The notes under the pieces: model-generated
Database searches by the model: none
What the model was told of the DNA's origin: nothing
What the model saw: only the letters and a program-made list of their open reading frames with translations
Position numbers and translations under genes: made by a program
Assembly (NCBI RefSeq): GCF_900636825.1
Contig: NZ_LR134318.1
Coordinates: forward strand, 5,969,967-6,033,966
Direction of reading: 5' to 3'
DNA from: Pseudomonas fluorescens
GTDB lineage: Bacteria > Pseudomonadota > Gammaproteobacteria > Pseudomonadales > Pseudomonadaceae
DNA length: 64,000 bases
Part shown: positions 1 to 7,684 of the stretch, piece by piece
How positions within the stretch are numbered: position 1 is the first letter of the stretch
How the letters are laid out: each line of letters begins with the position of its first letter

Positions 1-2
1 TC

Positions 3-287
3 GAGCTGCTCGACGACAACGTCGCGCTAAAAAAAATCGCGTTCATCAAGGACGCCAGCGGTCGCCGACGACTGGCGCGGGTCTACAATTTCGAGTTCAC
101 AGTGACCGGCGAAACTCGCCACAACGGCACCATCACCCAATTTGGCGCCCACAGTGCGCAAATCGAGCTCGCGCCCTACCCGGCCCCTTTCGACGATACG
201 CCGCCAGTGGTCGAGGTGCACAAGCCGCGGGCGCAAGTCGTCGAGCTGAGCCAGTGGCGGCAAGAGCATACGAAGTGGAAGCCTTAA
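3..287 (+). CDS. DUF3301 family protein, C-terminal part
   Basis: The open frame enters from the left edge and ends at TAA 285-287, giving about 94 C-terminal residues. The text with KDASGRRRLARVYNFEF and a closing VVELSQWRQEH matches my memory of Pseudomonas DUF3301 proteins, which are small (about 130 residues) with one N-terminal membrane helix; that helix would lie outside the window. No enzymatic motif is visible and no function is known to me. The stop is immediately followed by a REP palindrome. Confidence 0.75.
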   Translation, partial: ELLDDNVALKKIAFIKDASGRRRLARVYNFEFTVTGETRHNGTITQFGAHSAQIELAPYPAPFDDTPPVVEVHKPRAQVVELSQWRQEHTKWKP

Positions 288-376
288 AGATCAAAAGATC
301 GCAGCCTTCGGCAGCTCCTACAGGTTGTAAATAAATCCCCCTCTAGGAGCTGCCGAAGGCTGCGATCTTTTGATCT
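288..376. repeat. REP inverted pair (REPIN-like)
   Basis: Two arms, agatcaaaagatcgcagcct (from 288) and its reverse complement ending at 376, flank a short spacer; the arms match for more than 30 bases. The same arm sequence recurs at 18078-18150, 22761-22853 and 38951-39031. It lies between the DUF3301 stop and the converging cobW-like stop, the usual REP position. It may fold as a transcript hairpin and act as a bidirectional terminator. Confidence 0.9.
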
Positions 377-1340
377 AACTTTCCCGACATCCCGATAACC
401 CTCGCTGCAACGCCTCAATATCCTGCGCCCGCGTAAAGATCAGCTCGATCCGCGAATCTTTCCGCCATTCACTGGCCTGCCAATTCAGCTCTGCATTTTC
501 CAGAGCATTCGCCGAGACCCAGCCCTCGACGCCATGGATGACCAGTTTCGCCCGCTGCCAATCGAGGCTTATCAGCCAGTCAGCAATACGCTGCTTATCG
601 AATGTCTGCCCTGGATGCCAGCACCAACCGACACTCCAGCCGCCCTCCTGCGCATGACTCAAGCAAATCGGCAGCGTCGGATCACTCCAGACCGCCGGAA
701 TTTGCCCGAGTCCTGTCGGTACCACGAGATTATCCACGCCGACTACGGCTTGCGTGGCCAGACCCGGCAATTCGCCGAGCGGCAGATACGCTTGATGCGT
801 CCAGTTCAGCCTGACTGGCGGCAACGCTCGGGCGATGGTCCGCCTCGCGGCGTCATCAAGATCTTCAGCCTTGTTCAAAATCAATAGACCGGCATTGGCC
901 AACGCTTCCTGCTGCGCCGCCGGTAATGCCTTTCCGGCTCGCAGCGACTGCGCGTCCAGCACCAGCACACACGGCTGAACCGCCAGCGCACCCAGCCATG
1001 GCGCCTTGCTCAACTGCTTGAGCAACTGAGCCGGATGGCCCAGTCCGGACGGTTCGATGAACAGGCGATCCGGTCGCGCTTTGCGTAACAAACGCCCGAG
1101 GCCGATCTGGAACGGCGCGCCATTGACGCAACACAGGCAGCCGCCGGCCACCTCGCCCAATGCGATACCATCGGTATCGGACGTCAGCAGCGCGGCATCG
1201 AGACCGATCTGGCCGAACTCATTGATCAGCACCGCCCAACGTTCACCGGCCGGGCGCTGAGCCATGAGCTGGCGAATCAGGCTGGTCTTGCCAGCGCCCA
1301 AAGGGCCAGCAATGACATGCGTAGGAATGTTCTGCAACAT
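375..1340 (-). CDS. CobW/COG0523 family GTPase (zinc-region paralogue)
   Basis: A 321-residue G3E-family P-loop GTPase. The P-loop GPLGAGKTS is at residues 12-20, the CxCC metal-binding motif (GCLCC) at 67-71, and an EPSGLGHP switch segment follows. COG0523 proteins insert or hand over metals, and many are made under zinc starvation. This is a shorter, divergent relative of the ZigA-type GTPase at 2368-3572. It ends inside the REP element and starts 28 bp from a divergent small secreted-protein gene. The metal and client protein cannot be read from the sequence; zinc is inferred from the neighbours. Confidence 0.85.
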   Translation of the reverse strand: MLQNIPTHVIAGPLGAGKTSLIRQLMAQRPAGERWAVLINEFGQIGLDAALLTSDTDGIALGEVAGGCLCCVNGAPFQIGLGRLLRKARPDRLFIEPSGLGHPAQLLKQLSKAPWLGALAVQPCVLVLDAQSLRAGKALPAAQQEALANAGLLILNKAEDLDDAARRTIARALPPVRLNWTHQAYLPLGELPGLATQAVVGVDNLVVPTGLGQIPAVWSDPTLPICLSHAQEGGWSVGWCWHPGQTFDKQRIADWLISLDWQRAKLVIHGVEGWVSANALENAELNWQASEWRKDSRIELIFTRAQDIEALQRGLSGCRES

Positions 1341-1368
1341 GGCTGGAAGCTTTCTTGGAGATTGAGAG

Positions 1369-1725
1369 ATGCGTTGGAGGGGATGGTCGTTGCTGTTGGC
1401 GCTGCTGTCGAGCGAAGCGTGCGCCCAGGCTTGCCTGGTGCATAGCCAGGGCGAGCGGCTCGATGTGAAAGTCTGTCAGCAGAACCGCAATATTCCGCAG
1501 AAACTGTTCACCGACGGCTTCTGCCAACCGACTCTCGCCGGGCAGAAAGTCGAAGTGCAATTCGTCGACCAATGCCCGAGCGGCGCATTCGGCGTGTGCA
1601 GCAACGCGCAGGTCGCCAATATGCCTTATCGCCAGGACATCCACTATTACGGCGTAGCCACCGACGCGGCGTATTTGAAGCCTTATTGCGAGGGCCAGAG
1701 CCAGGGCTCGTGGCGTAAACCTTGA
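1369..1725 (+). CDS. Small cysteine-rich secreted protein, unknown function
   Basis: A 118-residue protein with a signal peptide (basic MRWRGW, hydrophobic LLLALLSS, probable cleavage after ACAQA near residue 20). The mature part has several cysteines (QACLV, VCQQN, GFCQP, DQCPSG, GVCSN, PYCEG), suggesting disulfides and a periplasmic location. A GGAG sits about 10 nt upstream of the ATG. It is the only rightward gene in the zigA-DUF1826-cobW block and converges on the DUF1826 gene with 4 nt between stops. Similar Pseudomonas proteins have, as I recall, carried an uninformative 'NADH:ubiquinone oxidoreductase' label; nothing here supports that. Confidence 0.7.
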   Translation: MRWRGWSLLLALLSSEACAQACLVHSQGERLDVKVCQQNRNIPQKLFTDGFCQPTLAGQKVEVQFVDQCPSGAFGVCSNAQVANMPYRQDIHYYGVATDAAYLKPYCEGQSQGSWRKP

Positions 1726-1729
1726 GGCA

Positions 1730-2371
1730 TCAGCCAAGCCAATCGAGGGTCAGGATCAGACGCCGCTCGCCCATGGCGGGTTGCGGCGAGCGATGAATCA
1801 AACCAAAGCCTTCATTGCTTAGCCACTTTTCGCCCTTCAACAGCGCGACGTCACCGCTGTCGAGTTGCTGGATCTGCACGTGCGGCTCAGCGTTGGCCTG
1901 CCCCAGTTGCTGACGATCCATCGCCCCTTCCTTGAGCCACTCGCTACCGGCACCCGAGTAGGTGGTGATTAAACGCACCGGCACATGATCAACGTGGAAA
2001 CGCGGGCACATGGCTTTATCCAGTACCCGCAGACGCAGTCCGATGCGCTTGGCGCCGAGCAAGCAGGCAAAGGCGCTGACCAGCCATTTCAGGTCGGCGA
2101 TAAAACCTTCGTAACCCTGCAGGTCACGCAATCCCGAAGCCAGTCCGGCCAGATCAGGCTCAGCGTCCTCGTCGGGCAACTCCAGACACACTGATTCGGC
2201 CAACGGTTCGTTGAGCGACAGGACCAAGTAAGCAAACTCGCTGACGTGCAGTGGCAGTTGCCGCTGCCAAACCGCGAGGTTGATGTCATCGTCGAGAATC
2301 CGCGTCAGCGCTTCAGGCGACGGGCCTTGGTGTTGGCTGCGCGTCGTTATCTGCTCAGGCTTGCGCATCAT
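1730..2371 (-). CDS. DUF1826 domain protein of the zinc-starvation cluster
   Basis: About 213 residues from ATG 2371. I prefer this start because it makes an ATGA overlap with the zigA stop (2368-2370), implying translational coupling; an upstream ATG at 2389 would add six residues inside zigA. The C-terminus (RSPQPAMGERRLILTLDWLG) resembles a 2-oxoglutarate/Fe dioxygenase-like beta fold, but this is weak and I do not see a clear HxD...H triad. In Pseudomonas, DUF1826 genes commonly follow zigA and are thought to be Zur-regulated. Function unknown. Confidence 0.75.
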   Translation of the reverse strand: MMRKPEQITTRSQHQGPSPEALTRILDDDINLAVWQRQLPLHVSEFAYLVLSLNEPLAESVCLELPDEDAEPDLAGLASGLRDLQGYEGFIADLKWLVSAFACLLGAKRIGLRLRVLDKAMCPRFHVDHVPVRLITTYSGAGSEWLKEGAMDRQQLGQANAEPHVQIQQLDSGDVALLKGEKWLSNEGFGLIHRSPQPAMGERRLILTLDWLG

Positions 2372-3572
2372 GCGGCGTCCTCGTGCCATGGGCCGAATGG
2401 ATCCGGCAACAATCGCCAGCCTTCGACCCCGAGCGCCATTTCTTCATCGGTCAGCAGGCAGCCGTCCAATTCTGCGAACAGTTGCGAGAAATCGATGTTC
2501 TGGCCAATGAACACCAGCTCCTGGCGACAATCTCCTACGCTCGGCGCCCAGTTTTCCATGATCGCTGCGTTGCTTTCCTGATCCTGCGGCCATTGGTTTT
2601 TTGGTACGAAACGCCACCAGCGTCCGGCAAAACCATGGCGCATCAAACCGCCCGCCTGCGACCAGCTACCGGCATCCGTGGGTTTACTCGCCAGCCAGAA
2701 GAAGCCTTTGGATCGCAGCAACTTGCCGTTCAGCCAAGGACGGTCGATAAAGCTGAAAAAACGTTGCGGGTGAAACGGCCGACGCGCGCGGTAGGCGGTA
2801 GAAGCGATGCCGTACTCTTCGGTCTCCGCACATGTTCACCGCGCAGCTCTTTCAGCCAGCCTGGCGCTTGCGCAGCCCGTTCGAAATCGAAACGGCCGGT
2901 ATTGAGGATTTTCTCCAACGGCACTTCACCCATCACCATTGGAGTGATCTCGGCTTGCGCATTGAGGCGTCTCAAGATCGCCATCAGCTCATCCCGCTCG
3001 GCCTGGCTGATCAAATCAATCTTGCTGATCAACAGCACGTCTGCGAATTCGATCTGCTCGATCAACAGGTCAGTGATCGAGCGCTCATCTTCTTCACCGA
3101 GGATTTGTCCACGAGAAGCAAGATCTTCCGCAGCTTGGTAGTCGGGCAGGAAATTCGTGCCGTCGACGACGGTGACCATGGTGTCCAGACGCGCAACGTC
3201 GGAAAGGCTTTGCCCGTGTTCATCGCGGAAGGTGAACGTCTCGGCGACCGGCAGCGGCTCGGAGATCCCTGTGGATTCGATCAACAGATAATCGAAGCGT
3301 CCTTCAGCGGCGAGTTTGCTGACTTCCAGTAGAAGATCCTCGCGTAACGTACAACAGATACAGCCATTGCTCATTTCGACGATTTTTTCTTCTGAACGGT
3401 TCAGGCTCACATTACGCTGGACTTCGCTGCCATCGATGTTGATCTCGCTCATATCGTTAACGATGACTGCTACGCGGAGCCCTTGCCGATTACGTAGTAC
3501 GTAATTCAAAAGCGTACTTTTTCCGACGCCGAGGAATCCTGAAAGTACGGTAACGGGTAACGCTTGTGACAT
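2368..3572 (-). pseudogene. zigA: zigA-type zinc GTPase (COG0523), frameshifted as sequenced
   Basis: The N-terminal 248 codons read as a COG0523 GTPase: P-loop GFLGVGKST at 12-20, CICC at 71-74, ESTGISEP at 99-106. After GTG at 2831-2829 the frame becomes nonsense and stops after 32 more residues (stop at 2730). The native C-terminal domain (EEYGIASTAYRARRPFHP onward) continues in another frame to TGA 2368. Reading GTGCCGGAGACC instead of the observed GTGCGGAGACC restores one 401-residue protein, the normal length, so one C:G pair near 2828 is missing. ZigA is a Zur-repressed zinc metallochaperone. The gap may be real or a sequencing error. It faces folE2 across the Zur-type box and overlaps the DUF1826 gene. 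Confidence 0.88.
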
Positions 3573-3657
3573 TGGATAATCCTCTCGGTAGAGCAGCGAA
3601 TTGGCGCAAATTTCTCAATGAAAACCTTTTTATGAAAAAAGCTATCGTGACTTGAAT

Positions 3658-3672
3658 TGTTATAATGTAACA
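3658..3672. promoter_or_regulatory. Zur-type operator between zigA and folE2
   Basis: TGTTATAATGTAACA contains GTTA-N5-TAAC, matching the gamma-proteobacterial Zur box (about GTTATANNATAAC) in nearly every position. It lies in the 130-bp gap between divergent zigA (start 3572) and folE2 (start 3703), so one repressor dimer could control both operons. The genes on both sides are classic zinc-starvation genes. Confidence 0.85.
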
Positions 3673-3702
3673 TCAAATTCAATTAACACGATGGTTCTGC
3701 TC

Positions 3703-4599
3703 ATGAATTCGCTGACACTTCCAGATATCGCCGTACAGCCCGCTCGCCATGCGCTGCCCCTCGAATGGGTAGGCATGCACGGCATCGCTTTGCCTGTCGT
3801 GCTGGAAGGGCAACGGTTAAGTGCGAAAGCTGATGCTGGAGTCAGTCTGGATGACGGTGAGGCGCGGGGGATTCACATGTCGCGTCTTTACCTGGAGCTG
3901 GAAATGCTCGAACGGGAGAGTCTTTGCCCTTCGTTACTGCAGCAGGTATTGAGGCGTTTTCTGGAAAGCCACGAAGGCTTATCGAGCCGGGCTTACCTGA
4001 ATATTCACACCGACTTGCTACTGAAACGGCCAGCATTGATCAGCCCTTTGGCGGGATGGAAATCTTATCCGACAACCATTTCTGCAAGCCTCGAACATGA
4101 GATGTTCCACGTGGAACTAAAGATCGAAGTGCCCTATTCCTCCACTTGCCCTTGTTCAGCAGCATTGGCGAGACAGCTCATCCAGCAGCAATTCATCACC
4201 GATTTCGCCAATCACTCACTTCGGCACGCAGACGTTTTAGCCTGGCTCGGATCATCGAACGGCATTGTCGCCACGCCGCACAGTCAACGAAGCACCGCTC
4301 AACTAAATGTGCACCTCGACGAATTTATCGATGAATTACCGCTGGGCGTAATCATCAATTACGCCGAAGCAGCGCTCGGTACTGCCGTGCAGACCGCGGT
4401 CAAGCGTGCAGACGAGCAAGCCTTCGCCCTCGCAAATGGACAGAACCTGATGTTCTGCGAAGACGCCGCCCGCCGATTGAATCTGGCGCTGCGCCGCACA
4501 CCCGGGGTCAAGCGCTTCAACCTGCGGGTAATCCACGCCGAAAGCCTGCACGCCCATGACGCTGTCGCAGAGAGCCAGTGGCAGCGTGAACAAGCATGA
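3703..4599 (+). CDS. folE2: GTP cyclohydrolase IB (zinc-independent)
   Basis: A 298-residue protein beginning MNSLTLPDIAVQPARHALPL, typical of FolE2; the in-frame upstream ATG 3691 and TTG 3652 look less likely, although no strong Shine-Dalgarno helps any start. FolE2 converts GTP to 7,8-dihydroneopterin, the first step of folate synthesis, and replaces zinc-dependent FolE when zinc is scarce. The family Cys segment STCPCS is at 147-152. It heads an operon with a metal ABC importer (ATGA overlap with the next gene) and lies just downstream of the Zur-type box. A near-perfect parS site covers codons 133-139. Confidence 0.93.
   Translation: MNSLTLPDIAVQPARHALPLEWVGMHGIALPVVLEGQRLSAKADAGVSLDDGEARGIHMSRLYLELEMLERESLCPSLLQQVLRRFLESHEGLSSRAYLNIHTDLLLKRPALISPLAGWKSYPTTISASLEHEMFHVELKIEVPYSSTCPCSAALARQLIQQQFITDFANHSLRHADVLAWLGSSNGIVATPHSQRSTAQLNVHLDEFIDELPLGVIINYAEAALGTAVQTAVKRADEQAFALANGQNLMFCEDAARRLNLALRRTPGVKRFNLRVIHAESLHAHDAVAESQWQREQA
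4103..4118. other. parS-like ParB binding site inside folE2
   Basis: TGTTCCACGTGGAACT matches the Pseudomonas parS palindrome TGTTCCACGTGGAACA at 15 of 16 positions; the central 14 bp are a perfect palindrome. It encodes residues MFHVEL of FolE2. parA and parB lie about 48 kb to the right, and the origin about 60 kb away. Confidence 0.85.
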
Positions 4600-5264
4600 T
4601 CCGATGCCAATCCCTGAGTTGGGGCGCGCTCGGCCAGCCCTTGACCACAGCTCTTGATCTGGAACTTGACGCTGGCAGCTTGACCGCCGTCATCGGCGCG
4701 AACGGCTGCGGCAAAAGCAGCCTGCTGAAGGTCATCGCCGGACTGCAAAAACCCTTGGCAGGAAAGGTGACCCTCAGTGTTCCACGGCAAAGTGGCTTGT
4801 CTTTCTTGCCGCAACAGCAACACCTCGATCGGCAATTTCCGATCAGTCTCGAAGAGTTGATCGCCGCTGGATTCTGGGGTCGTCGACTGTCCACGCAACT
4901 GCGCGCACAACGTCTGCAGGATGCACTGGAGAACTGGCACCTGAGTGGACTTGAACACCGCCCGCTCATCGCCCTTTCCGGGGGAGAGCTGCAACGCGCC
5001 CTGCTCGCCCGATTGAGCCTGACCGATGCCCCCGTCCTTCTTCTCGATGAACCTCACGCGGCGCTGGACGAACTCGGGCAACAACTGCTTTGGCAGCACA
5101 TACATGCTTGGCAGAACGAAGGTCGTACGCTCGTCGTGGTGTGCCACGACCTCGGCGCCGTGCGCCAGCACATTCCACAAACGTTGCTGATCAGACATGG
5201 CCAGTGCGTATTCGGCACCAGCGCGGAATTGATCGAGCAAACGCCGCACGCGCAGGTGGCCTGA
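4596..5264 (+). CDS. Metal (Zn/Mn-type) ABC transporter ATPase
   Basis: A 222-residue ABC ATPase: Walker A GANGCGKSS at 34-42, signature LSGGELQ at 127-133, Walker B VLLLDEP at 147-153 and the switch region near VVVCHDLGAV. It energises import of a divalent metal through the following permease. The order ATPase, ABC-3 permease, cluster A-I binding protein is that of ZnuCBA-like systems. Its position behind folE2 and a Zur-type box suggests a zinc-starvation importer, probably a second system besides canonical znuABC elsewhere; zinc rather than manganese is inferred from context. Confidence 0.88.
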   Translation: MIRCQSLSWGALGQPLTTALDLELDAGSLTAVIGANGCGKSSLLKVIAGLQKPLAGKVTLSVPRQSGLSFLPQQQHLDRQFPISLEELIAAGFWGRRLSTQLRAQRLQDALENWHLSGLEHRPLIALSGGELQRALLARLSLTDAPVLLLDEPHAALDELGQQLLWQHIHAWQNEGRTLVVVCHDLGAVRQHIPQTLLIRHGQCVFGTSAELIEQTPHAQVA

Positions 5265-6127
5265 TGCAAGCCGTCGCCCACCTCTGGCAACCATTCCTCG
5301 ACTTCATGTTCATGCGCAGAGCGCTGCTTGGCGGATTAGTGTTGGCCTGCAGCACCGCACCGCTCGGAGTGTTTCTGATTCTGCGCCGGATGAGCCTGAT
5401 CGGCGATGCGGTGGCCCATGGCATCCTGCCGGGGGCTGCGTTGGGGTTCTGGTTCGCCGGCCTAAGCCTGCCCGCGCTCACAGTTGGCGGCCTTGGTGCT
5501 GGCCTGAGCATGGCCGGGCTTGCCGCCTGGATCACCCGCCGCACCGCTTTGCGCGAGGACGCGAGCCTCGCCGCGATCTACCCGATTTCCCTGGCCGGCG
5601 GCGTCCTGATTCTCGGCATTGCCGGCAAACGGCTCGACTTATTGCACCTGCTATTCGGCTCGGCTCTGGCAGTTGATGGGCCGACACTTACCGGAATGTT
5701 ATGGGTCTCGGCGTTCAGCCTGATAGCCATGGCGCTGATCTACAAACCGTTGCTACTCGACACCCTCGATCCGCTGTTTCTGAGAACGGTGAGCCGCCTC
5801 GGCCCGCTCGCTCATGGCGTGTTCCTGACCTTGGTGGTGCTCAATCTGGTCATCGGTTTCCAGGCGATCGGCGCATTGATGGTCGTCGGACTGATGATGC
5901 TGCCGGCCGTGGCGTCGCGATTCTGGAGTCGGCGCCTGCCGATCCTGATCGCCATCGCCGCGGTTATGGGCTGCCTCTCTGTCTGGTTCGGTTTGCTGCT
6001 GTCGTTCTATTACTCGCTACCGAGCGGCCCGGCCATCGTGCTGGTCGCCGGCGCCGGTTATTTACTCTCCGTGGTGTTCGGACCAGTTCACGGTCTGCTG
6101 CGCCGCCCGCCCTTGCTCACGTCCTAA
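5264..6127 (+). CDS. Metal ABC transporter permease (ABC-3/ZnuB family)
   Basis: A 287-residue integral membrane protein starting MQAVAHLWQPFLDFMFMRRA. The ATG overlaps the ATPase stop by one base (TGATG), so I reject much longer upstream readings of the frame. Hydrophobic segments fit seven to nine helices. The text around SLIGDAVAHGILPGAALGFW and FQAIGALMVVGLMMLPAVAS is characteristic of ABC-3 permeases of zinc and manganese importers. It forms the membrane channel with the ATPase upstream and receives metal from the binding protein downstream. Confidence 0.9.
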   Translation: MQAVAHLWQPFLDFMFMRRALLGGLVLACSTAPLGVFLILRRMSLIGDAVAHGILPGAALGFWFAGLSLPALTVGGLGAGLSMAGLAAWITRRTALREDASLAAIYPISLAGGVLILGIAGKRLDLLHLLFGSALAVDGPTLTGMLWVSAFSLIAMALIYKPLLLDTLDPLFLRTVSRLGPLAHGVFLTLVVLNLVIGFQAIGALMVVGLMMLPAVASRFWSRRLPILIAIAAVMGCLSVWFGLLLSFYYSLPSGPAIVLVAGAGYLLSVVFGPVHGLLRRPPLLTS

Positions 6128-6141
6128 TGAGGTTTTCTCCG

Positions 6142-7017
6142 ATGCGCATTCTTTTTGTATTGTTCAGCCTGCTGTTATCGATGCCTATATGGGCGTCGGA
6201 GAAATTGCCGGTGGTGACCAGCTTCAGCATCCTCGCCGACATGGTCAATCAGGTAGGCGGCGAGCATGTTCAGATCACCAATATGGTCGGCGCGGACGCC
6301 GACGCGCACACATACGAGCCGACACCGGACGATGCCAAAGCGCTGCTGCATGCCAAATTGATTATCAAGAATGGCCTCGGATTCGAACCGTGGCTGGATC
6401 GGCTGGTGACCAGCACTGAGACCAAGGCGACCGTTGTCAGCGCCAGCCATGGCGTGATTCCTCGCACAATGGATGAAGACGGCGAAAGCGTTCCCGATCC
6501 ACATGCCTGGCACAACCTCGCGAACGCCGAGTTGTACGTTGCCAACATCACCCAAGCATTGATCACCGCTGACCCGGCGAACAAGGCCGACTACCAGCGC
6601 AACAGCACCACCTACCTCAAGCAGATCTACAAGCTGCTCGCGGAGGCCAAGGCCAAGCTCGGTTCACTGCCGCCGGGCAATCGCAAGATCGTCACCAGCC
6701 ATGATGCCTTCGGTTATCTGGGTCAGGCCTATGGCATCGACTTCATGGCGCCGCAGGGCCTGTCGACCGAACGCGAACCCTCAGCCGCCGAAGTCGCTGC
6801 GCTGATTACGCAGATTCGCCACGCCAAGGTCAAAGCGGTGTTCATGGAAAACATCAAGGACGCGCGCCTGCTCAAGCAGATCGCAGAAGAAAGCGGCGCG
6901 CACATCGGTGGCACGTTGTACTCCGACGCCCTCGCCGCCAACGGTCCGGCCAGCACGTTCACTGGCCTGTTCGAATACAACCTCGACACTCTCTACAAAG
7001 CGTTGAGTCAACCGTAA
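6142..7017 (+). CDS. Metal ABC transporter periplasmic binding protein (ZnuA-like)
   Basis: About 291 residues from ATG 6142 (AGG 9-11 nt upstream); an ATG at 6127 overlapping the permease stop is the alternative. A signal peptide MRILFVLFSLLLSMPIWASE leads into a cluster A-I solute-binding protein. Likely metal ligands are the His in ADAHTYEP, the His in PDPHAWHN and the SHDAFGYLG segment, plus a C-terminal acid. The long His-rich loop of classical ZnuA is absent. It would capture Zn(II), or possibly Mn(II), in the periplasm for the two preceding genes. Confidence 0.88.
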   Translation: MRILFVLFSLLLSMPIWASEKLPVVTSFSILADMVNQVGGEHVQITNMVGADADAHTYEPTPDDAKALLHAKLIIKNGLGFEPWLDRLVTSTETKATVVSASHGVIPRTMDEDGESVPDPHAWHNLANAELYVANITQALITADPANKADYQRNSTTYLKQIYKLLAEAKAKLGSLPPGNRKIVTSHDAFGYLGQAYGIDFMAPQGLSTEREPSAAEVAALITQIRHAKVKAVFMENIKDARLLKQIAEESGAHIGGTLYSDALAANGPASTFTGLFEYNLDTLYKALSQP

Positions 7018-7035
7018 GCCTGCTGACGGTTCTTC

Positions 7036-7554
7036 TTACGCGCGGGGTTTAACGGTGCCGCAATCTTTGCCCAGCCACACCGCGCGAGTTTCCAGGCTGC
7101 CTTTCTGATTGATCCCGATGGCATTAAACGTCCCGTTGGCAACGGTGTTGAATTCGCGATCACTGAGGAAGGTCGCCACGCCGGTGCCTTGCGCTTTCGG
7201 GCAGCTGAAGCGGAATTTCCATTGGTTGCCGGTGCGCTCGGTGATCTGCTGCTTGCAGCCCGATTGCGGATCCGCCAGTGGAATATCATTGGTCGCCACT
7301 TGCTCCGGCGTGAGGCAGGCGCGGATGCCTTTGCCGCCAATGTTGATCCCGTTTTTCTCCAGTGCGGCGCGCTGTTGAGGGGTGATCTGCCCCTGGATCT
7401 GGCCAAGGATCGATTGCACATCCATCGCCTGATCATCGACTTTCAGATTGCTCGAAGTCATTTCCCACAAACCCGGCTGCAGCATCTGCGCCTGAGCAAC
7501 CACCGGTAAAGCCAAACCCACACCCAGCGCCAAACTCAGCAGACGAACGTTCAT
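7036..7554 (-). CDS. DUF3617 family secreted protein
   Basis: A 172-residue protein with a clear signal peptide (MNVRLLSLALGVGLALPVVAQA). The mature sequence begins QMLQPGLWEMTSSNLK, the 'PGLWE' opening typical of DUF3617, and contains two paired cysteine stretches (RACLTPEQ and SGCKQQI/FSCPKA). DUF3617 proteins are common periplasmic proteins without an assigned role. It stands alone, converging on the metal-importer operon with 18 nt between stops. Confidence 0.85.
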   Translation of the reverse strand: MNVRLLSLALGVGLALPVVAQAQMLQPGLWEMTSSNLKVDDQAMDVQSILGQIQGQITPQQRAALEKNGINIGGKGIRACLTPEQVATNDIPLADPQSGCKQQITERTGNQWKFRFSCPKAQGTGVATFLSDREFNTVANGTFNAIGINQKGSLETRAVWLGKDCGTVKPRA

Positions 7555-7684
7555 CGAAAAACTCCTGATCAGTAGTGGCCGTTAGACGTCGGCCGATTGC
7601 TTCGGTTCATGCCCAATTAAATAGCGACATTCACGGTAGAACATGGTCTGTTAAGCATTGAGTCTTCCGGAGCAAGGCTGCCCC

